From NCBI RefSeq assembly GCF_963678635.1, contig NC_087064.1, positions 51,230,684-51,294,683 on the forward strand: DNA of 64,000 nt. Direction: 5' to 3'. The notes under the pieces were generated by a model that had not been told where the DNA came from, made no database searches, and saw nothing but the letters and a program-made list of their open reading frames with translations. Position numbers and translations under genes: made by a program. Positions 29,512 through 41,500 of this stretch are shown one piece after another. The stretch's first letter is position 1. Each line of letters starts with the position of its first letter. Source of the stretch: Symsagittifera roscoffensis. Its lineage: Eukaryota; Xenacoelomorpha; Acoela; Convolutidae.

Positions 29512-32500
29512 CTAGAATATAATATTATTGGTAAAAAAATCAAGTTTTAATGTTTTTGTATCAGTTGAACATTGTTTAACAGCATTATAAATTTTGCAAT
29601 TCTCCACCCTTTTGTAAGGAAACCGTTGACTTTTATGTGTCCTGCTCAATTTTTACACTTACGAGAGCAAGTGTCTTGTTATCGGGGACATGAGAGCAAA
29701 ATTCATGTTATCAAGTGCTAGAACTTTTTCCTGGTAGCAACTTTTCTTACAAGAAATTGCACTTGCTTCAACATTAACTTTTAACCCTTGCGATAGCAAG
29801 GCTATTGCAATCGGGTACTGGACTTTTTTCCGTAAAAAACTTAACGTACAGGATTCATCTCCTGGACTCTGGACTCATTCATCCACTGGGCCTTTCTGTT
29901 GCAACAAAGACATTTTGGGCATGTTAGCATTTCAAATATATGGCCTATTCGAAACGTGTTTTTTATGTTGGTTGTAATTTTATCAACTCGCTTTGTTAAC
30001 ATTTCATTTTTGTTTGTTTTTCTTGTTCTTTTTTCTCGGTTAAATAGGTATTGCCTTCTTTCACATCGCCTAGTGGTCCCATATTGTATCGTTTGATGAG
30101 CGAAAATTTTATTTGTGTGCATGTGTATGCGTTTTGAGGGGCCTGAGTTTAACAATTTTTTTCTAAAAAATTTTGACCTTTTTTACCGAATTGTTTTCAG
30201 TTTTTTTCGGCTTTAAGGGTTTCTGCTCAGTTATTTTTTTTACCGCTTGTCAAGCTCTGCGATGGTAATTTTTACATTCTATTGTTTAAAATTGTTTTTG
30301 ACTTCTAGAGTAGATCTGTGTTTTTACTTTTCTGAGTTTTTTCGATTATTCTACCAATCTTGGGTTTTGGGTTCAATCAAAATTTCAGGTTAAGTGAATT
30401 TCCTCTGCATCAGCGGCATATGCCTAGTTTTTTTCTAAGCAAAAAAAACTAATACTCTAATACAAGTGAAAGTTATGAACTTTGACCGTTTTTTGAAGAT
30501 TTTAACTTCACTCGAAAATTATCGTGACAATTCCCGAGTTAAGCGTGCAATTGAGAAGCCCAATTTTCATAATTTTTCTGTCAATGGCCACTATCTGCTT
30601 TAAGCAGAAAAAAAAATTAACTTTCGATTTTTTTTCTGCTTAAATGGCCAAAAAGTTATCGTGGTGGTTGCATGTTTTGTGCGTTTTGATTTTAGGTTGG
30701 ACTTAAAGCTTTTTAAGATTCAATTTTATTTTTTTTGGCTCAACTGATTTCTGCGCAACGACCGACGGTTTTGTTTTCTTTTCGTAGCTTTGCTCCTAAC
30801 TTAAAATTTAAAAGTCGTTCTTGGCATTTTAATCTGAAACTTTTCTTTAATAGAAACAGCTATTATGAAAAAATATGGGATTTGGGCTTGTACTTAATTT
30901 TATCTTCAATCAAAATAACTGATTGTGGGAACTTTGCCTGCATAACCGAATGCACCCATGTTTTTACACAAAAAATTATGGCCTCGAGAAAGTCGTTAAT
31001 TGGAAATTACTTGAACTTCCTCAAAAACTACCCTCTCAAATCTCGGTAATTTTTTGTATGTCCTTGGGAAAACTACAAAATTATTTAAGTAGAGAAACAA
31101 CTAAGGTTTGGGCAAAGTCCAGTTTTTAAAACTTGGAAACTACCCATTTCATTCCGCATCAGTAAATGATTTAAAAAAAAACTTTTCTTCTAGGTATTTC
31201 CAGCTTTAGCTACGCCCCTAGTCTTTTATCTGGTCATAAGAAAATTTTGGTTTACCTTGTTTTTTTTTTCTTTTTTTTTTCGACTTCCTTTGATTTTTTT
31301 GTTTGTGTTGTGTAGCAAGTGGTGCGATGCTTTGCTTCAACTTTCTGTATAATATTCTGATTTCATGTCAGTACTTTTAGTTTTTCACTATTTCTGTATG
31401 CGCGAAAATTATAAACTATTCTGATCGAAGAAATTTCTGTTTTTTTTTTGTAAAAACCTACCTTAAGGTTATCCCCATATGAATGTTTGTGAGGCACTGT
31501 GGAGTATCCCCGGAAGTTCATCTCGGGTGGCAGTGCAACCAGCATCGGCTGCTGGTCTTTTTCACTGCAACTGGAAGGCGAGCCCAAGTTGACCCCCATA
31601 CTAGTGCTTCCCTCTAGGTTCCGCCTTGGACCAATAGTGCAATAAGCTTGTGGAACACCTGTGACTGGATCACGGTGGAAAATGACCTAGAACAGTTTCA
31701 TGGATGTCATTTAAGCTAAAGTTTATTTTAAAAAAACTGTTGAAAATAAAAAAACTGCCTGTAATTCACAGCATGCTCCATTTTTTATTTGCTCCACTTT
31801 AAAAAGCAATCTTTTTGTGTCTGCCAAAAATATTCCTTCGCTCGCTTTTCGAGTCGAATGAAACCCTTTGGCAAACAGTTTAAGGGCTCTTTTCTCTCTG
31901 ACCTCTTCTGGGTTGAGCATGAGTCTGGCGGCGCCCTTTGATCTCTGGTGCTTAGTGTCCTGTCTATGGACGATGACCCTCCTCATGATGAAGAGCAAGA
32001 TGAGGGCGACCATGACTGCACAGATGACTGCGATGGCTACTATGATTATATTCATGTGGCTGTGCTCATCCGAAGCAGCAGCACCTGCACAAAAAAACAC
32101 GATGAAATCAAACATTGCATCGTTTTATAATAAAACTACCGTCGCAAATTATTTATAATTTGAAAAATAAGTACAGGAACCAGGGGCGGATTTAGAGGGG
32201 TTTTGCAAACGCCCCCTTCAGGGATTCGACCCCCTGACGTCCCAAAGAGTCCCCTTTTGTACTATTTTGAGATATCCCCTTTGTACTATTTTTGGTAACA
32301 GCCCGAAAATTTTTCTAAGGGCGTCTTAGGCGCCAATTTATATTACTTTTGAGGGGGGAGCGCGGTCAAAATTTTCCATAAAGTGCCGAAAAATGCCTTT
32401 GTTGGTCAAAATTTTCCATAAAGTGCCGAAAAACGCCTTTTTCGGTCTGTTTTTTTTTAAGTTTGAAACCCCCCGCCCCCCTCGAGAAAATCCTAAATCC

Positions 32501-35500
32501 GCAGCTGAACGAATCTAAGGTAAGGGGAATTTTCAAACGTTTCATCGGCTTTTGTCTCAAGTCGACCAAATCGATTTTTTGGAGACTGATTTTGAGCAAT
32601 TTCGGGAAGAAATGTTTGAAGTTTGTATAAATTGGCGCCCGTAGAAAATTTATTGGTCTGGTTGATTGAAGAAAGAAGTGAATAGTAGTATCCAGTAGCG
32701 GATTTAGGGGGGTGGGCGGACGCCTTTCCCCTCTTAGGGGTTCGACCCCCTGCCGACCCAAAGGGTCGCCCCATTGTACTATTCTGTGATATCCATATTC
32801 GCTGACGGTGTTAAAATATTGGATTAAACTAGATAACTAGGTTAGACTTGGTTAACTTAAACTAAGACTAGTTGAAGACTTGATATGTTGATGGTCTCTA
32901 CTACCGAATAGTTGACTTTTATCTAAGACTAGAATAAAAGACGTGGGGTTAATAAGACTACGCTAAGTAAATACGAAGGATTAAGAAGGATAAAATAAGA
33001 TTAGTTTTAATAACAAGATTGGTTGCAGTTAGAACGTTTAGTGACTCCATCTTCAGATATGCAAAAAGTCGTTGCGCTTTTGGCAGTTGCTTGGCTAATT
33101 AACAATAAGTAAATGAGCAACATAAAGGTTAAAAGGTCGCTAACAAATGATATCCCTTTTGACATTCCCCGCGAAAATTAAATTGAAGTTTGCATATACT
33201 TTTCACCCACAAATATTGTGTTAAGGCAAGGAGGTGAAATAACGGAACAAACCCACCAAGGATTTCGCCCGATGAAAGTGGTAACTAGCACACAAGTGGT
33301 TCAGGATATTATCAATCGACTAACCGAACCCAAAATAAATTTAACAGTTACAAGAGTTGTACTAATGTTGAACTAAGGGTTAATCCAGGTAAAGCACCAA
33401 TTTTCAATTGAGCTAGTTTTAGGATTGTACTTTTAGGTAATGATCTAAAAATAGCGCCGTAATAGAGGAAAGACAAAGGAAATGACTTAAGAAAAAAAAT
33501 TGAGATTATGACCAGAAAGAGAGTTCATGGTTAAGCAAAATTGCGGCGTCACGACTTTAGGCTCTGATTTCTGTCCATTTCCTGAGTTCATCAAGAGTCA
33601 TAGGGCGACCCAGTAGCTCCATTGCTGCAATCATGGAAGTTTTATTCAGCCAGTCAGGGTTAATCACAATAGGCGTCTCAATAACATCAGCAGGCTCGGA
33701 GGGTAGGCCCGATGGATTAAATTCGATCTTCCGCACTTCCGATTTAAATTGCATTTTGTTAGGAGAACGGATTGGTGAGAGCAATAGAAATAGCTGTATT
33801 TTGTCTTTTGGTTCAGATCCAGCTTCCGTAAGGTTAACTACGGTCGGTTGTGGTGTAGAAGAAGTTGAAGAAGAAGTTAGGTCAACGACATCTATCTGGT
33901 GGCTTTCCGATTCTATTGTCATAGTTTCTAAAGATAGAGTGGATGGTGGGGTTGTTTTATAGGTTGTCGTGTGTTCTCCTGGTCTATCGTCCGAAGTTTG
34001 GACAAGGCTAGTGAATACTTTCTCGCCGAGTAATAATGGCGGTTGTCTGGTCAGAATCAGTCTGGTGTTCTGACGATTTTCTTGGAGGCGGCGATTTCTT
34101 AGGGGAAAAAGCTTTCCGTTTAGGCATACCCGTTAATTTAGGTTTGGATGAGCTCTGGGTGGGAGTAAGGTTCTTAGTCTGGTTCTCGGTGTTCGTCTTC
34201 GTTATACTCGTATGCCGCTCTGTGGACTGAGAAGTTTTTGGGTTGGTTGACTCCGGTTTTTTGCTTTCAGTAGTTAGTTCTGATCAGTTTTTATCAGATT
34301 CAACGTGGCTGTCCAACTGGATGAGTGGTGGGGTCGCACGCTGGTCTGAGTTATTATCCCCTGAATCTAGATCAATCGGCGTATGACAAGCATTTTGCTC
34401 CTTCTCTGTGTTTGATTCTTCTTTTCGGGAGAATTTCCTGTTTGATGTTGGTTGGTTCTTGCGCTGTTTGGTCTTGTCGATTTTCTAAATTACTCCTAAC
34501 AAGTGGTTTCAGATCTTGAAGTAAAAAAAAATCGCTGGCATTGTCATCAGATATCGTATCATTTGGTGGGTTCGTCAAAAATATGTCGGGTGTATGTTTT
34601 CTTTGTGGACGGATGGGTTGACCCGGCGGGCTTACTTCTTGATTGCTTTCTCTGTCAAAAGGGTACCTTAAATATTTTCTTTCCTCCTCTTCCTCTCGTA
34701 GCAGAGTTTCTCTCGAGCTGTTCATTGTCGCATTTCGCCTAGCGATATCCAGTTTTTCAAATTTTGCCAATAATTTTTTCTTCTTTTGTGTTGACTTAGA
34801 GCTCTTGAATCCAATTTTGTTGACGATTTCATAACTTTCCTAGGTCTTTTTTTGGCATGAAACCGGATGAGTTGATTCTTCTCTTGAGGTTGAGGGCTAT
34901 TTTTTTTCGGTGCAGAGGGCTTTTTCACGGCTAAATCAATTTTACGAATTACTTTCCCGTTTTTAAGGGTAATTTTATGATCCGATTCTCTTATGATTTC
35001 TTCCTTAAGTTCTTTACAGTATGGTTTGTCCTTCTTTCTATCTTGTACTTTTCTGTAGATAAGTTTCTTACCCGATGAATTACTCAAGTAGGGATTTTTC
35101 ACGCCTAGGGTTTTTCTTTTCTCTGCGCGAGAGAGGACTTTGACAGGGGAACCGGAGCTTGTAGGTACATATCTAGTTGCATCAGATGTGTCGTCTGATG
35201 AGGATGATTCTTTGTCTAGGTGTCGGTCTTCAATTTCATCAGGGGCATCACAATCATGTCGTATGTCCTGGCACATTATTTTTTGTCCTTTATCTATACA
35301 TAACAATGTTTTGTTCCAATCCAGGTTTCTTGACGATGGAAGTTTTACTAAATTATGCCAAATCGTGTTTGGGGATCTACCGAAGAGTGCTTCGAAAAGG
35401 GAGTAATTTAGTGATTGTTGTGTTACAGTTCTTAGGCACTTTATGATCTTTCGTAATGCAATTACTAAGGAAGGTTTTAAATTTTCTTGCGCCATAACCA

Positions 35501-38500
35501 TAAGTCGTTCTGAATTATTCTAATTAGACGCTCGACCTGGCCCCTAGCTCTATGGTCACCCATTGGATTGAATATGACGTTGATTTTGTGTTCTTGACAA
35601 AATTCTCGAGCTTCCTTAGAGATAAACCCCGGCCATTGGTCCTTTTTAATAGTTCTGGGTGTTCCGTGGAAAGTCATATTTTTTCTAAGAAAGTTTATTA
35701 CCGATTTAGCGTATGTGCTTGATGTTATTTGTACCGATGGCAGATTTGAAAATCAATCAACTTTTAGGAGTATATGTTTTTTTGTTCCCGAAGTTAATGG
35801 TACCGAGCCGGCAAAGTCTATTTCCATTTCTTGATTTGTTTCAACGACCGATGGGAGTTTTCCAAGGTTATCATGTTTTGTCAGTGGCTTCAAACTTTTA
35901 CCTGCTTGTACACACTCGATACAATTTTCTCCATGTACTTGAATTTCTCTGTAGTTTTTTGGCCACCAGATGAAGAGGGTTGCCAGTCTTTCAATTGCAA
36001 ACTTGACTGGGGGAGCTTCATGTAATCTGTGTAGCATCGTCGTCTTCAAGCATGCTGGTATAACCAGTCTATCGTCAAAGTAAAGGCATCCTCCGTTAAC
36101 GTGCGAGTTGTTGATGTAAGGTTTGTAATAGTTTCCCAGCTGTAATAAGTAATGTTTTCTGTCTTCTTCGATTGCTTCTATAATTTTCTTTAATACCAGC
36201 TGTTGCTTCGATAAATTTAGAATCAAAGATTTCAGGCCATGAGAACGGGAATAATTTGTGTTTAACCGGCTTAGAACTTTTTTCTTTCGTGGGGTTTTAC
36301 TCAGAAGATGTACCCGACTAGTACTGGGTTTTTAGGCTTGGGCAATGTTTACAGTTGAGTTTTCAGGTTGTTCAGTTACTTCTAGTTGATCAGAGATATC
36401 TTTTAAAAACTTTTAGTTTGTAGAAAAATCGATAGTTTTATAAGATGGAAAGCAGTCTTCTGTTCGCGAATGTAAATTTTGAGGTAGATTGCAAAGTTTC
36501 TGCAGCATTCGCAATTCGTTTTTCACGTTCTACTTCTTGACTTGTCATATAATTAGCCAATTGGCCGATGACGTTGCAGTGTATGACGTCATGAGAGAAT
36601 TTATGTTGCAAAAATTTGTTTCTTAATTGCGGACGAGAATATCTAGGCATCAAATGTTCGAAGCCTAAGATATTGCTTATTGTGATGATCGAAGCCTAAG
36701 ATACGTCAAAGTGATTATTTATCACTGTATTGTAGATTTCCTTCTTGATTTTTTTGAACGCCTACAGGTGTACCTTGGACCAATTAAACTGTTTGTTCTT
36801 TTGCATTAGTTCTCTAAATGGTGCTGGTAGTAATGCTAAAATCGGTATGAATTTTTCGAATTGGTTAATAGATCCCATTAACGATCTTATGTCTTTAATA
36901 GAACGTGGTTCTTTTAGATTTCTGATTGCGTCTGATTTGTGTACTAATGTAGTTGTCCCCTTCGCGTCGATTTTGAATCCTAGCCATTCTATGTTATGCG
37001 TCAAAAATTTACATTTCTCCCATTTTATGGCTAAACCTTCGTCCTCCAACGTTTTTCAAACGTTAATAACTAATTTGCGATGCTCTTCAGCGCTGCCTAC
37101 GGTAGCAACTAAAACGTAACCTAAATAACAGTGTGTATTAGGTAACTTTTCCGTCAAACGGTCCATGATCCGTTGAAATTCATTAGGCATATCACCTAGT
37201 CCGTACAATCCAGTTTTGAAGCAATATGATCCTGTAACGTGTCCTCCCACAATATTAAAATTGCAATGGGAACTTGCTTTTTCAGATAATGGTATCTGGC
37301 TTTATGCATATTTTAGGTTAACAGATGAGAACCAAATTTTGTTTTCGTCATATCTACTAGTTGTTACCGCGACATTATCGATTATTTAAAACAGATTAGG
37401 CAGTCGGTTTCTGTTACAAAATATCTGTTTTTCAAGCAGTTTTGAGTTTAAGGCCAGTTTGATTGACCCGCCTCTTTTTGCTGTAATGACGATAGGGGAG
37501 ATAAAGCAATCTTCCAATTATCTGGACAGTTTTTCGATATGCCCGTCTCTATGTAACTGATCGATGCATAATTTCAATTTGAGGAGTATGTGGATCGCTA
37601 TGCTTTTCTCTTTTACCTGTATCGGTTTGATAGGTTCATTAAAAAAGGTGTTCATGATAAAAAAATTTCTTCTACCGGTTATTTTTGGGAATCGTCAGGG
37701 AGTCGGCGTGATATAAAAAATTTGAACTCACGTTGAATTGGTGTGTCGACATGTTGACATGGTTTTCTATCCGTTTCAAAATTTATCTGATTTACATCTA
37801 TCCCGACGGGTGGTTTGCTCGGGGTCTTCCGTACTTCTAACACTGTGGATGGTGCCTGCTTCTATAGAACCTCAATTCCTAAGTTCGGTCGTATATTCTT
37901 TCCCAGAACATTTCTTTCTGCCCCTTCAGTGATAATCAATTATTGATCCTTGGCGTCCCATCTTTTTGACTGAATCCTCACTATAACTTTTCCAACGAGA
38001 TTTATCGTACTCCCAAAGCCCTGATATGCTTTTGCTTTTTTCGTGAACTCGTCGACTGCTTCTATCTTTAAAAATCTGTCTCTTATTTTCAATTCAGGAA
38101 GTAAGTCTCTCTCAATAAACAAAACTGGGCTTGCTGAATCGATTTGAATATCGGCAAAGTAAGGGTTAAAATTTCCCATTGATACCATAAGTGTCTTTTT
38201 CAGTTCCAGACCTTCATAATTGAATACAGTTCGTCTCACGCCCCCTTCGATTTTATCTTTCACCGCGTTTACTTGATTGTCACTGTCTACCGCTAAGACC
38301 AAGAAGTATTCCAGATCAACTTCAAACTCGGGATTATCCTGCAGGTTGGCCCTATACGTTTCTTGCTCGGCTAGTTTTGCATTTTGATCGACTATGTTAT
38401 TTTGTGTTCTGGCTGCACTTCTACAATGTTTGGCGAAATGGCCTTTGCGACCACACGTGTTGCAATTCCTATCTCTAGCAGGGCATGAAGTAAGGTGGCC

Positions 38501-41500
38501 CTTCTTGAACTGTTGACCACGATTTCTACATTTATTGATTTCTACAATATTTAAAGTGGGTTCGTTTTTTACATAATGTGGTTTTTGTACAGAATTGAAT
38601 ACAGGAATTTTTAAGTACTGTTGGAGTATCTTCGTACCTCTCATGAACGAGTTCATATGCTTACACGTTTTCTGGGGTCAAATATTCGATGCATAGTTTT
38701 TTTTTGACTCTCGACGTTCTGTGATGAAAATGTCCCTGACTAATTCTGCCTCAAGTTCGCCAAGTTTACAATTTTTGCCATTTCTGAGAGAGGCTCGCGG
38801 AACTTTTTAGTGACTCATGATTTTTTTGTCTTCGGCCAAAAAATTAGTATCTCTCGTTGGTCAGATTTAAAGTTACAGTGAACGTTGTTTTTAGTAGATC
38901 CCAAAATTTTGCGAAATTTATGTCAAGTTTTTTTTCCGAGGTTTTTGAGTGAAAAGCTTTTTTTTCCCTCCTTTTCCGAATGCTGAGTATAATTGTGACT
39001 TTAACTTCTTGTTGATATCACCGATCTGAAGTCCTTTCAGATCTCGCGTTGTCTTTTGCTTTCCTCCTTCTCACCTCTTCGTTGTGGACTTGTAGAGATT
39101 GTTTCTATCGTTCTTCTATTTCGGCCCGACGGGATGATAATCGGAAGGTTCCACTATTTCTTAGATGGGTATATTAGTTCGGGTCTTTCCGGAGGGTTCA
39201 ATGATTGTCAATTGAAAAATTTCTGACCTTTTTTCTCAATCATGTTGACTCTCGTTTGATGCGTTATTCCAGAAAAAACTCTAGGCCTCGAAGTTTCGAC
39301 TCGTTTGACTGCGCCATATTAAAAATTTGGATTAAACTAGATAACTAGGTTAGACTTGGTTAATTTAAACAAAGATTAGTTTAAGACTTGATATGTTGAG
39401 GATCTCTACTACCGAATAGTAGACTTTTATCGAAGACTAGATTACAAGACGTGGGGTTAATAAGACTACGCTAACTAAAAACGAAAGATTAAGAAGGCTG
39501 AATTAAGATTAGTGTTGATAACAAGATTGGTTGCGCTTAGAACGCTTAGTGACTCCAACTTCAGATATACCAAATGTCGTTGCGCTTTTGGCAGGTGTTT
39601 GGCTAATTAACAATAAGTAAATGATCTACATAAAGGTTAAAAGGTCGCTAACAAATGATATCCTTTTTGACAGATGGACCCCAAAATTTTCTAAAGACGC
39701 CTTTGGCGCCAATCTATTGTAATTTTGAGAGGGGAGCGCGCGCCGAAAAAACGCGATTTTTTGGTCGACATTTCCAAAAAGTGCTTAAAAACGCCTGGTT
39801 TGGGAGAGCTCAGAAAATCAATTAAGTCGACCAAAAAAAAGTCGACAACAAAATTTTCAAGTTTTTTTGAAAATCCGCCCGCACCCCCTCGAGAAATTCC
39901 TAGATCCGCGCCTCGTAGTATTAAAAGGGAACCTTTGGACAATGAGGAGTCAATTTCCTGAAGAGAGTCGCCTTCGCAACACTCTCAGTCTCTTTTAATC
40001 CGCAGTTGCTAACAACTTAGCAAATTTTAACTAGATTTCATGGCCTCCATTTTTTATAGCATTTTTCAGGCTTTTTTTTCACAGTTTTCTTTTTTCCTTT
40101 TTTTCCATTCTTTTTCACAGTTTTTACGGCACTTACAGTTTCTGCCGTGTTTGTCGCAGTCCAGACACTCTCCGGTGAGTCTGCCACAGAACTGGTCTGA
40201 ATCACAGGCACAGGTGCTGTCACAGTACTTCCCATAGAAACCCCTCTTGCATTCCTCGTAGATTATCGAACAGTTGCCGGGGTCGCGCGGGTTGTCCACG
40301 CACCTAAATTAAAATACCGTAAATTCAAATAGCTAGTAGTTATGATCGGTAAACCCGATGATTTGAAAGTGTGGAAGGTAGACGACACAAAAGATTGGAT
40401 AGGCTCTCAATATATGTTCCAGATCTTAGCGAAGATCGTAGCTAAATATGCTAGCATCTGCTGGCCTAAAAATAGCTAATTCAATTAATATCCCGGGTTG
40501 ACCTCCATAAACAGAAAATACTTATCTTAGAATTCCATACGCCGAAAATGCTTATGACACAATTCAAAAGTATGGAAAAATGCAAATCGTACAATTTTCA
40601 TACAACTTCAAAAAATCATTGAAAAAAGATTCCAACTAGTTTCTGCGGCTACTATAACCAAATAAAACAGTCTGGTGATAAAATTGTGTTTCAAAAGTAA
40701 TTTTGAAATCGCCCTCAATTTTTTTTGTTTCTTTTTCAAACTGCAAACCAATTTTGTACCAAAACAAACTTTTCCAGAAAAAATTTTTTGCATACGAAGT
40801 TTTTTTTTGTGTGCATAACGTAGTCCGCGATACACTAATTTTGGATTTTTTTTCCTATTCGCATTATAATTTTTTTTTTCAAAAACGCAGAAAACTGCTG
40901 TATTTTTTGTATCGCATGTTTATGAATGCCTCGATCAATGTCTGATAAATTGAAAATTCTAATTTTAAAAATAATCTTTTTCGAAAAACTTTGCCAACAT
41001 TTGAAAGTTTGATGCTTTCAGTATATAATTTGTGAAAACATTTCTTACACAATTCTAGTGGTTTCCAATGCATTGTAAATGCCAGGCGAGCAACTTTTTA
41101 GAGACTCTAGTTTTGAGTCAACCATGGGTTTCCTCAGTTGAGTTCGGCCAGGAGACATTAAAAAAATCAACTTTGTGGTTTATGAAAAAATGCTTGTCCT
41201 ACAATTTCAAAGATCTATAGAATTGTCCAAAATTGTATGATAAACATTTTTTCATATATGAAAATTTTACGGTAAGCATTTTTGGTCAGCCCGGGATGAA
41301 AATTGATAGATGCGAACCGCGCAAAAAACCACCCTTTAATACTTGTTTAGGGCACCCATTTTCAGAACTAGGATCCACCCCTTAATGCTTTTAACACACC
41401 CAAATTTTAAATGCGTCTTCTTAAAATAAGCAATAACAGCATTTATGTTATCTTTTATCAAAAAATTGCTGCTGTCTAATTTGTTTGTGCAGTAAGGTTC

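Larger units (their letters stand above)
29512..31461 (-). other. Intron of MEGF10/Draper-like gene with T-rich repeats
   Basis: No exon-like ORF. Two T-rich repeat copies occupy most of it on the plus strand. Confidence 0.6.
32809..39672 (-). mobile_element. Ty3/Gypsy-type LTR retrotransposon, decayed (element I)
   Basis: Two 356-bp direct LTRs in TGT...ACA form bound a minus-strand gag-pol with zinc knuckle, protease, reverse transcriptase and integrase in Gypsy order. Flanks GACGG and GATGG form an imperfect 5-bp duplication. The LTRs differ at about 33 sites (about 9%), so the insertion is old. Stops, frameshifts and lost catalytic residues show it is dead. It lies in an intron of the receptor gene, in the same orientation. 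Confidence 0.9.
32693..39914 (+). mobile_element. hAT-type MITE split by an LTR retrotransposon
   Basis: Left part 32693-32808 starts CAGTAGCGGATTTAGG; right part 39673-39914 ends CCTAGATCCGCGCCTC. The flanks GTAGTATC and GTAGTATT match at 7 of 8 bases, so the two halves were one element before the LTR insertion. Confidence 0.8.

Noticed and set aside
31868-32158. Acidic and hydrophobic ORFs on the plus strand
   Set aside because: They are the antisense of the receptor's transmembrane exon.
40038-40235. Lys-rich protein end (KKRKKENCEKK) on the minus strand
   Set aside because: It is intron read-through past a good GTAAGTG donor; the spliced version keeps the Cys codon and phase.
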